Made by a program: the position numbers and the translations under genes. Positions 55,980-64,000 of a stretch of 64,000 nt of DNA are shown here, in pieces. The notes below the pieces were generated by a model that made no database searches, was not told the origin of the DNA, and saw only the letters and a list, made by a program, of their open reading frames with translations. The stretch spans positions 15,956,001 to 16,020,000 of the forward strand of contig NC_135379.1 of the NCBI RefSeq assembly GCF_049243985.1, in the 5' to 3' direction. Position 1 is the first letter of the stretch; each line of letters opens with the position of its first letter. This DNA is from Paroedura picta. Its lineage: Eukaryota > Chordata > Lepidosauria > Squamata > Gekkonidae.

Positions 55980-56175
55980 AGAAGAGCTGGTTAATTATAC
56001 CTTGTTTTTTACTACTGGAAGGAGTCTCCAAGCAGCTTACAATTGTCTTTGCTTCCTCTACCCAAAATGGATGCCCTGTGAGGTAGGTGGGCTGGGAAAG
56101 CTCTGAGAGAACTGTGATTGGCCCAAGGACACCCAGTTGGCTGCATGTGGAGGAGTGAGGAATCAAACCTGGACA
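55980..56175 (-). mobile_element. tRNA-derived CORE/MIR-like SINE, head missing
   Basis: GAGTCTCCAAGCAGCTTACA, GGATGCCCTGTGAGGTAGGT, CACCCAGTTGGCTGCATGTG and GGAATCAAACCTGG in inverse order of the family; the tRNA A-box part is lost. Confidence 0.75.
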
Positions 56176-56608
56176 CATGCGCCCAGCAAAGGAGCATTGC
56201 CGGTTTTTGCATGTGTTGAACAAAATCGTATCTCCCTTTAAGAATGTGAGTAATGACCAAAGTCCAGCTATGCTGCTGAAAGGAAAGGACAGCCCAACCC
56301 AGCCCTCCAGCAGAACTCGGTGCACCCCAGAGCAGTCGTGCTCGGGGAAAATGCTCACCAGATGAAATGCCACTGACTCCTTCCGAATGCCGTTCTGAAG
56401 TTTCCCGGGGATGTTTTGTTCTGAAACTTGCTATACATCCCATTTACAAACAAAAACACCGTGCACACAACAGATGTGCCCTGCGCTTTTATAGAACCAT
56501 TTTAATAACCAGCCCTGCGCCCTGCGCCTCTGGGCGCACACTAACAGTAATACAGTCCACTGAAATCAATCTCGAAGGATGTAAAGTCAGCTTTGGCTGA
56601 CACTGCTG

Positions 56609-56633
56609 ATCACTCGACTTTCCAGACTGCTTT
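56609..56633 (+). repeat. 25-bp exact repeat 9 bp upstream of tRNA-Asn
   Basis: Identical to 45273-45297 in the same orientation. It ends 9 bases before the first base of the tRNA gene. Confidence 0.9.
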
Positions 56634-56642
56634 CCCGCAGGT

Positions 56643-56648
56643 GTCTCT

Positions 56649-56699
<51 letters not shown>

Positions 56700-56716
56700 G
56701 AGCCCACCCAGGGACG
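56643..56716 (+). tRNA. tRNA-Asn (anticodon GTT)
   Basis: 74-nt tRNA without intron. Acceptor stem GTCTCTG pairs with CAGGGAC (one G-T); D arm GCGC AATCGGTTA GCGC; anticodon stem TTCGG/CCGAA with loop CTGTTAA and anticodon GTT at 56677-56679; T arm GGTGG TTCGAGC CCACC; discriminator G at 56716. A box (TGGCGCAATCGG) and B box (GGTTCGAGCC) are intact, and T runs at 56726-56729 and 56731-56734 serve as Pol III terminators. It looks fully functional. It lies at the edge of a CpG island, common for active tRNA genes. SINE heads elsewhere in the window lack this full folding. Confidence 0.98.
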
Positions 56717-58000
56717 AGGCGTTCCTTTTCTTTTATTCCGCATTCCCCGCTATCGTTCTCCTTCCTCTTAGCTGGGCGGGGCCGCGGCTCCTCCTGCTGC
56801 TGCTGGAAGGGGGAGGAGGGAGGGGGGATGGGTCCCCGCTCCCCGCTCCCCGCTCCCCGCTCCCCGCTCCGCTGAGCGGCTGACGTAGCAGGGGACCCGC
56901 GCGAGAACAGCAGGCGCCGTGGCTGCGGCAGGGGCGCTTCCACGGGCTTCTTGCAGCCGCCCGTCCCCCCCCCTCCCCTCCCCCTCCCCCTCCCCTCCCA
57001 CCCAGCCAAGGCGGAGCAATGCACGAGTCCCTTGCTGGGCTCCCTTCCCGAGCCGCCCTGGGCGCTGCAAGCCGCCGCCTTCGTTTTGATCCAAGCCGAG
57101 CGCCGAGGGAGGGGGCTTCGCTTCCTGGCCCCGCGTGCTCCCAGATGCCTTGCCCCCCCCCCCCCCGCTCCTCCCCCGGCTCTTTCTGCCCAGCCATTTT
57201 TCTGTCTGCAAGCCTTGCAGCACCGCTGTCGGCAGGAGGGACTGGCCAGCCGCCGGGCCGCTTTCCTTGCCTTCAGAGGGGGGGGGGGTTTGTTGGTCGG
57301 AGTTTCACTCCCCCTCCCCCCTCGCCCAAGTGCATGACTAGGAAAGGGCAGGGCGGGAGGCCCCGCGGCAGCCGCCTCCCTTGGCACATGCCACCGCTAT
57401 GCCAGGCGCTCGGGCGTCGGCTGAGGACGGAGCCCTTTTGCGGGGCCACAAGGGAGCCTCCCCTCCCCCTCGCCCGCCTCCTTGTGGCCGGCCTGGGCCG
57501 CGGTCCCTGCGGGGATGGGGAGGGGCTGGAGGGATCCGGGCCAAGGGAGGGGGGCGCCGGAGGAGGCGCCGGGAAGGGCAGCTCTTATGTAACAGGCTCC
57601 GGAGGCCGGCGGAGCCAAAGTCAGCTTGAGCTTCGTTTCCACACACGCGCACCAATTCCGGTTGTCGACGGACTACATCCAGGTTGGCTTCAGATCTCGG
57701 CTTCGCTCTGAATCCTAAGAAAGCGGCCGTCCCTTTGCCCGGCCTGTGCTGGTTGGTTTTCTTCTCTCCTCCTCTGCTTCCGGAGCCCGAAGCTGCTGCC
57801 GATCCTCGCAGGGAGGGTCCCTCCCTGCTGCTGCTGCTTTTCCCAGATCGTGACCCAAATGCTGAGGGCATGGCCAGCTACCCTCAACCCACCCTCTCCC
57901 TTAAGGGGAGGGGGGAAAGAGCCCCCCTTGGCTCCAGAACGAAGGTTCGAACCCCTGTCCCGCTGGGGTAAATCTCCGCTCTTACTTCGCACAGAGCTTG
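56717..58000. promoter_or_regulatory. CpG island 2 of the right-hand group
   Basis: About 1.3 kb, CpG-dense, with C-rich tracts at 56965-57000. Several overlapping open frames on both strands are composition artefacts; none shows a domain. The expected human neighbour beyond COMMD3, DNAJC1 (J domain, HPDKN motif), is not present. Confidence 0.6.
56834..56870. repeat. (CCCCGCT)n 7-mer tandem repeat, G-quadruplex-prone on the minus strand
   Basis: Five units of CCCCGCT in a row; the minus strand has runs of four Gs separated by AGC, a classical G-quadruplex arrangement. Confidence 0.85.
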
Positions 58001-58815
58001 GGCAACCGATCAGGGTTCACAGTAAAAAGCGCCTCTCTCCATTCATAAATCCTTCTCTAACTCTTTAGCTTGTTACCAAAGCTTCCTATATATTTGATGT
58101 CAAAATCCTGCTAAAACCTGCTGGGAAGGGATTTCAAAAGTCTTGTGGAAATCTTGCCTCAACGAACGTGTCCCACTTCCTTCCTTTCTGGATTTTTCTT
58201 TTCACAAGTCCATCCAACTAGTCTGGAAAAGACAAGAAAGGAACTGGCGCTTCTCCCTCGCAGAATTTGCCTGGGAAAGTGGCAAAAGCGGCTTCGCTCA
58301 AAAAAAAACCTATCCTAGTAAGACACCTGATTTTTAGTTTGGTGGCGCGTGTGTTTAGCGCCGAGGTCTTTTGCGGGCAGACTGAAACGCCAGCGTGTCA
58401 AAGGAACCTCGTGCAAACCAGAATCTAGAGCTGTCAGAAGCGGAGGACGCGATCTGGCCGCGTGTGGGGCTTTGAAAGCCCTTTGGCGTCCACTGGAAAA
58501 GATTCCCCGGGCAATGCTGGCCAGAGCGACTCTGTCCCAAGAACCCTAAAATGAACGGACTTAGTGATCTGCGCAGGAGGCGTCCCTAAGACAGTTCCAG
58601 GGGGGCTTAGACCGGAGACGCCCTGCCCAGCAATGCCCGGGGAATCTGCTACTTTCCCGGTGAAATCGAGAGCTCGGATCGGGTTGGATCGGGCCCTCAG
58701 ATTGACTGATCTGCCTCATTCTGGGCGGACGCCGAAGAGCTGCGTTGTTCACCACCAGATCCCAATCCCGACTCCTGTAATTCCTGCACCAGAGAGAAGG
58801 GAGCAGTGGGGAAAT
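58001..58815. other. Moderately GC-rich DNA, no gene seen
   Basis: Between CpG islands 2 and 3. GC-rich again from about 58330 to 58750. No supported frame. Confidence 0.45.
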
Positions 58816-58817
58816 AT

Positions 58818-58831
58818 AAAGAGAAAGAAAG

Positions 58832-58890
<59 letters not shown>

Positions 58891-58899
58891 GAAAGAAAG

Positions 58900-58973
<74 letters not shown>

Positions 58974-58975
58974 GA
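58818..58975. repeat. (GAAA)n microsatellite
   Basis: About 155 bases of GAAA units with three short interruptions (GAGAAA). Charged open frames across it are artefacts. Confidence 0.97.
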
Positions 58976-59189
58976 AACGGAAAACTTGAAACCTCCTCCT
59001 TCTTCTTCCTCCTCCACCTCTTACTTTACCCGGGAGATTTCATGCTCTTCCCCACCGGCCCCCTTGCCTGATGCGGGAAAAATGTTTCCGACGCCCCACA
59101 GAGGCTCCAGCACAAGTGAAGTTCTTCACATTCCCATGGATCTCAAAGGGACTTCATTTGTGTGGGTGGGTGGGTGGGTGAGGGGGGGG

Positions 59190-60110
59190 GGCTTACCTGG
59201 CTCTGTTTCAGCCAGTTCGCTGACAGACCGGCGTGGCGTTCCAGGGTCCCCCTCTTTTCCTCCCACGCCTGTCACTTGGGCTCAGAGCATCCAAGCAGCC
59301 GCAGTGTAGACAACGCCTGCCTGGCCGGCCTGCCTGCCTGCTCCGGGACGCGGTTCCTCTGGTCTTGGAGCCCCGTTTCCCTCGGGGAGGGGGCAGGAGT
59401 CCCCTGGGGGCAAAGCGGGGGAAGGCGGGATCTTTCTCTTGCCCCCGCGCAGGTGCAGCCCCGGGAGGGTGGCGGTGCCGCTCCGGGCCTCTCCCTCCCT
59501 GCCTGCCCTCCAGGCCCCCTTGCCAAGAGCGAAGAAAGACCGGGGGGGGGGGGATGCGCAGCCCCCCCCCCCCGCCGAGGGCTCTCCTGCCCCGCTTGCC
59601 CTGGCCGCCGAGGGAGCCGCGCTCGCTCCCCTCGACGGGGGCTGCAGCCAGAAAGACCGGCGAGACGGGGATCTGGAGGGGAGCGGGGTCCCTTGCGCCA
59701 GCCTCCAGCCCAGGGAGAGGCTCCTCTTCGCGGGGCCAACCAGCTTCGTCGAGGCGGACTGCCCGGCACCCCTTCGGACGGGCCAGGGTGGGCTGGGGTC
59801 GCCTCTTCCGCAGCGTGGGGGGGAGGGGGCGTTTTAATCCGGGCTGCCCCACCCGCCCTCGCTTTGCCCCCCCCGGGGGTCAGCCTGGGGAGCAAGAATG
59901 GGCTCCTGCCCTCCACCCCCCCCCCAAGGGAAACGGCGGTCGAAGCGCCAGAGGAGCCGGGTGGCCTCCCCAACCGACGGCGCGCCATCCTCCCGGGGAG
60001 TCGCCGCCTGCGCCGAGGGACGCCGAGGGCCTTTGGTTCCGGGCCGATAACGGCCAGGGTGAAGGGCTGCAAGATCCTGGGCAGCCTTGCCGCCATGGGT
60101 GGGTAGGACG
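59190..60110. promoter_or_regulatory. CpG island 3 of the right-hand group
   Basis: About 0.9 kb, very CpG- and GC-rich, with long C and G runs. Open frames of up to 314 codons exist in several phases on both strands, which is what such composition gives; no domain recognised. Confidence 0.6.
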
Positions 60111-60279
60111 CCTCCAGATTGCCGTTCACATGGCCAGCCTGGGTCTCCTGAGCCTTGCCAGGCGATTCTCTTGAACAGCATGAACTCTAGGAAACATCTC
60201 CATCCTGTAGATGAATCCTACTGCCTAAAGCAAACAAACTGCTCCAAGGAACCCCCTCCCCCCAGCTTTGGGTCTCGAT

Positions 60280-60366
60280 CAGGGGGGACCAAATTGTGGC
60301 TATTCAGATGTCCTGGCAGAGCCTCATGGTAACTGTAGTCCGTGGACATCTGGGGAGCCACCCCTG
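60280..60366. mobile_element. Palindromic hAT-like MITE, old decayed copy
   Basis: CAGGGGGGACCAAATTGTGG ... ACTGTAGTCCGTGGACATC, GGGGAGCCACCCCTG are the arms of the 136-bp family with many changes; no clear target duplication is left. Confidence 0.6.
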
Positions 60367-60369
60367 CCA

Positions 60370-61870
60370 GTCCTATCAGCAAAACAACCTGTTTGCCTCG
60401 ACATTAGAATCATGCATGTGAGATTCTGGTGTGGAATTAGCACAAACAAGTGCTGTTTACTGGTGGAGATATATTGAAAGGGGCTTTTTGTTTCATCCGC
60501 AACATCTTAAGTGCAGCATCTTACATGGTTGATCCACCCACTTTGTTCGACAGGAGAGGCAGGGCCAACCTGTCAGGCCAAAGTAGACCAGGGGTGGCTT
60601 GAAAAAGTCTCCTCCCATCCCCCCTCCTGTCCCAGAGACATTAGAAAGTGGCTGAAAGTAAGAAAAGAAATTGGTTCGTTTCTGGTTTCATGGTTGAAGA
60701 ATGACTATTTGTCTGAGGACAATTAAACAAGAAAAAAAGTTTTAAAAGTAAAAGTATAAATTAGGGAGTTTAGAAAGCTGTGAGGACTAGAATATAAGGA
60801 CAGGCAAATGAAATATGGCTGGGGTGGGTTGGGGAATGCTTGTTTAAATAGAAAGAAACCATGCAGGGCTACTTAGGAAGAGCTGGGACAAGAAGTCCAG
60901 GAGCCCTGTTGTTAAGACAGTGCAAATTCTTTCCCCCCTCTTTTTGCTAGTTACTGTTTTACTTCCCTCAGATCCATTCCCTCTCTGAACAAACTTGACA
61001 GAACGACTTAGAGGAGTGGGGGAATGCGCAGGAAACTGCAGGAGACAGAACTGTGTGTTTAGGCAAGGATTTACCAGGTAGGTTAGAAAACAGGTAATTC
61101 ATTCAGCTACTGGGGCTGCCATGGTAAAATTGCATTTTTATCTTTCCATTTTGTTCTTTCCATTTCATTATACTTTTCTATTTCATCTTGCTAGGTGAAA
61201 AGTTCTGTGCAACCTGAAAGTTTGCCTATTCTGCTGAGATCTAATATGACACATCCTCCCAGTCTTGAAGGAGTAAATATCCCACAAGATGCTGGGGGGG
61301 GGGGGTGGATACAAAATATACAGGCTATAAACATGGGCAAAAATACATTAAGGAACTATTTATTCCTTGGTCTTAGCTCTACAAGACAGGCTTAAACCAC
61401 AAACAGTGCTTTGCACATGGAGGACTTGACTGAAGAGGACTTGTTTTAGCAGGAGGGATGCTGGAGGTTTCTGTAGGGAAGGCCTTAAAACTTCTGCCTC
61501 AAAAACTTCTGCCTTTTAAAATATTGCCAGGTTTTCTGGGATGCAATTATTACTGAATCAAAGGAATTTAGAAAATAAACTCAGGGATGAAAGGCTTCTT
61601 CTGCTAATGTTATTTGCAAAAAGAGTTATAAACAGCAGAAGAAATCATATTTTTACATAAAAATTATTTGGGACAAATTGAACTTGGTTGGCGTACAGGC
61701 AAACTGTAGAAAATATTTGACCCAAGCTAGCCTTACAGATATGTGGATCAGAATAATAGGAATATTAGCCTCCTATAAGGAGGGGAGGAAGCTCTAATAA
61801 CTACAGTCTGTAATTTAAGAATTAGTTTTAGTGAAATAAATGGAGTAATTGCCTTGAGGAGTACATACCC
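60370..61870. other. Intergenic DNA, no gene seen
   Basis: Mixed to AT-rich. A G run lies at 61294-61304. Nothing supported. Confidence 0.5.
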
Positions 61871-61879
61871 ATGAAGTTT

Positions 61880-61945
61880 ACATCTTGAATGAAAATTGGT
61901 TGCTCTTAAAAGTCCCAATGGATTCAGACTTTGTTCTTATCTAGA
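61880..61945 (+). repeat. Dispersed repeat (hammerhead-like family), 3' scrap
   Basis: TTGAATGAAAATTGGTTGCT then CTTAAAAGTCCCAATGGATT and CAGACTTTGTTCTT follow the order of the copies at 1-130 and 29.6 kb. The core itself is missing. Confidence 0.4.
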
Positions 61946-61968
61946 GTGTGGTAAACTTTTTTTTTTTA

Positions 61969-62022
61969 GTTATGATGGGTGTTGAGACCAGAGGCCTTTT
62001 ACTTTGAGATCTTATTTCTGGT
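61969..62022 (+). repeat. Local direct repeat, unit A
   Basis: AGTTATGATGGGTGTTGA then GACCAGAGGCCTTTTACTTT and GAGATCTTA recur at 62875-62928, where CTTGA is inserted. Confidence 0.85.
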
Positions 62023-62219
62023 TTTCTGGTGTCATTCGCACAGACAAGCTTTGAAGCATAATATAACCCTCCCCCCTTTGTAAAGATTAGGATTTTTAAT
62101 GAAAGAAAATAAATTTGTGCCTCTCTCCTATGTGTGCCGTTTCTTTCGATTCCTTTTATATAGGCCTGAGCAGCTTGGCCTTGCCAAATATATGAAATTC
62201 TATTGAACAGGATTTATTC

Positions 62220-62310
62220 ACATTTTCTTGAGCTCTCATTACCCCGCCCTTTCATTCATTACAGCCCCAAACAGCAATTTACAATAAGATTAAAACATGC
62301 ACAGTGCAAT
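62220..62310 (-). mobile_element. L2-like LINE 3' tail, diverged
   Basis: 'TTACCCCGCCCTTTCATTC' and 'CAAACAGCAATTTACAATAA' recall the inverted L2-type 3' end (CCCGCCTTTCT ... GCGGCTTACA). A similar scrap lies at 63095-63170. Confidence 0.35.
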
Positions 62311-62874
62311 AATATCAAAGCAATCCAAAAACCAGGAACGGACACAGAAAACAGCTAGAAAATATAAAGTACCTCACAGTTTTACACAGAAATTAAACAG
62401 CATTGTTTCGTAGAGGAGAAAATATTCTCTGGGAAAGAAAACAGAGAGGAACTGAAGATGACATTGTAAAACCAGCAGGGAGTGAGCAGGGCCAGCTTTT
62501 GTGGGGGAGGGGATTCCATGGTGAACCCACCATACTTCAGATGGTGGGGCATGTGTACAAAACCTAATACAGGTGTTAAGGCAGCTTCTAGGAAACTTGC
62601 TCTCTTGAGATATTTACAGTGGCATCTTAAGCAGGTCTACTCAGAATTCTAGTCAGGTATATTCATTGGGGGCTTACTCATGATAAAGTGTTTTTAGGAT
62701 TACCATTTTTTGCTCCTTGGCAATGCCGTCAGATGGCAAGAAATGAAATATAGTGTAAGGGAAAACATAGGAGGTGGATCTCCTACCTCATTCACTTGTT
62801 TATTACAAAGTTATTTCTAATTTTCTGTATTTCTTGATTAGTTTGTATATTCTTACTAATATGACTTTTTTGTT

Positions 62875-62928
62875 AGTTATGATGGGTGTTGACTTGAGAC
62901 CAGAGGCCTTTTACTTTGAGATCTTACT
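62875..62928 (+). repeat. Local direct repeat, unit B
   Basis: Second copy of the unit at 61969; followed by an A-rich stretch (62930-62975). Confidence 0.85.
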
Positions 62929-63535
62929 TCAGGTCAAATAAAATTAAAAATTGTAAAAAAAGAAAAAAAAGAATGCAAGAAATGTTTTTGATCAGCCCTT
63001 CTGTCTAGTCCAGTCCTCACTGTTTGGTAGAGGCCAGCCAGATGCTGGTGTTCACAGACAGGCCATTGAAGCAGCCATTCCTTGTGCATATTTTATTTCT
63101 GTATTTGTTATTTTACAAAACGTATATCCTGTTTTTCTCTCCTCACAAGGGCCGCAGAGGCCAGTTAACAAATTTAAACATACTTGATCAGGTTTCAAAG
63201 CTGTTAAAGACATCCAAACCAAAACAACAGCACATCAATAAGGCAATTAAAATCAAATCTAGTCAAAGGTATGCAGCTGATGAATGTTTTATGTATGCAC
63301 TTATTTTATTTACTCAGGCCATTTCTCCAGAGGGTTCATTTCCACTGTCATACCTGACAACTGCAGATAGACTGGTCTCCCATGAAAAACAAGGCCAGCA
63401 AGTAAACATTTTCTATAATCAGCCATAATTAAAAACATTTACAAGAACATCAAACATAACTAATAAAGGCAAGTGGCTTTAATCCGACTGAGTAAATGGA
63501 AGAAAATAAATCCTGATAACTATTTATCCGTTCTG

Positions 63536-63582
63536 CAGGGCCTGCACAAAGGAGCTCTTCCGCCAAGCATTTGATTGAGGTC
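63536..63582 (+). mobile_element. L2-type LINE fragment cut by a SINE
   Basis: CAGGGCCTGCACAAAGGAGC then TCTTCCGCCAAGCATTTGAT (peptide RACTKELFRQAFD) is the same ORF2 end as at 26.8 kb; the SINE at 63584 follows directly, suggesting insertion next to or into the LINE. Confidence 0.6.
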
Positions 63583-63583
63583 G

Positions 63584-63851
63584 ACAAAAGAAGAAGAGTT
63601 GGTTCTTATATGCTGCTTTTTCTCTACCCAAAGGAGTCTCAGTGGCTTACAGTCGCCTTCCCTTTCCTCTCCCCACAACAGACACCCTGTGAGGCGGAGA
63701 GAGCCCTGATATCACTGCTTAGTCAGAGCAGCTTTATCAGTGCCATGGCAAGCCCAAGGTCACCCAGCTGGCTGCATATGGGGGAGCGGGGAATCGAACC
63801 TGGTTCGCCAGATTAGAAACCTGCACTCCTAACCTCTACACCAAGCTGGCT
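63584..63851 (-). mobile_element. tRNA-derived CORE/MIR-like SINE, full length
   Basis: AGAAGAAGAGTTGGTTCTTA tail, GGAGTCTCAGTGGCTTACAG, CACAACAGACACCCTGTGAG, AAGGTCACCCAGCTGGCTGC, GAATCGAACCTGGTTCGCCA (inverse B box) and CTCTACACCAAGCTGGCT (inverse A box). Confidence 0.9.
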
Positions 63852-64000
63852 GAACCAACAGCATCTACTGGGCCCCCAGAAAACCCCTTCCCATGCACTG
63901 ATTCCCAAACTGATCAGCCTATGGAATCATAGTTAGCAGGTTAACATTGTCACCATTAGTATTGGAATGGTTATATGGAAATGTTACAGGAATTGTTATC

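Noticed and set aside
57940-57970. GGTTCGAACCCC, a perfect tRNA B box, in CpG island 2
   Set aside because: No A box at the right distance and no acceptor stem could be formed.
58564-59309. KKERKKER-type charged proteins
   Set aside because: Translation of the (GAAA)n microsatellite.
53250-60110. First exon of DNAJC1, the expected neighbour
   Set aside because: No J-domain or HPDKN-like peptide in any frame of the right-hand CpG islands.
59162-60174. Overlapping 285-314 codon frames on both strands
   Set aside because: CpG-island artefacts; several phases are open at once and no family is recognisable.

Overview
This is nuclear DNA of an amniote vertebrate, most likely a squamate reptile (lizard). 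Two genes show this: the 5' end of BMI1 (PCGF4) and the whole of COMMD3, both on the minus strand and in the tandem order found in other tetrapods. The repeats agree: tRNA-derived SINEs of the squamate type (including a Sauria-SINE-like family with an ATACCTTTACCTTT-type tail), Bov-B/RTE LINE pieces, L2/CR1 LINE ends, a SPIN-like hAT piece and many small TIR elements. I do not name a species.

Layout. 0.6-6.7 kb is a very large CpG island holding BMI1: its two first coding exons (812-1189, RING finger), intron 1, a probable noncoding first exon (about 4798-4930) and the upstream promoter. The rest of BMI1 lies beyond the left edge. 8.4-12.14 kb is COMMD3. I could place all eight coding exons, which join in frame to a 195-residue protein, plus a poly(A) signal and a CpG promoter. 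COMMD3 is directly upstream of BMI1 on the same strand, so the pair can be read through, as is known in mammals. 12.5-53 kb is AT-rich DNA full of transposon fossils and simple repeats; I found no convincing coding gene there, only two exon-like pieces of low confidence (19.3-19.5 kb and 30.8-30.9 kb, both minus). 53.2-60.2 kb holds three GC-rich islands with no protein gene I recognise and one intact tRNA-Asn(GTT) gene at 56643-56716. 60.2-64 kb is again AT-rich with SINE/LINE pieces.

How the genes work together. COMMD3 belongs to the COMMD/CCDC22/CCDC93 (Commander) endosomal recycling machinery, and BMI1 is a subunit of Polycomb repressive complex 1. They share a locus rather than a pathway. 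In human the next gene beyond COMMD3 is DNAJC1; it is not seen here, so the right-hand CpG islands are either its far upstream region, noncoding-RNA promoters, or a gene I could not recognise.

The most interesting material is in the mobile DNA: a family of 136-bp near-perfect palindromes with 8-bp target duplications that carries a ZNF143/THAP11-like ACTACAATTCCCA motif; an 842-bp element with inverted ends that I cannot classify, with a second partial copy in opposite orientation; several otherwise different TIR elements sharing a terminal CCATTnnGCAC-like motif; a Helitron-like GC-rich block; and dispersed copies of a repeat with a hammerhead-like core. No new multi-gene system is visible. 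All family assignments come from memory and reading by eye; no search was run.
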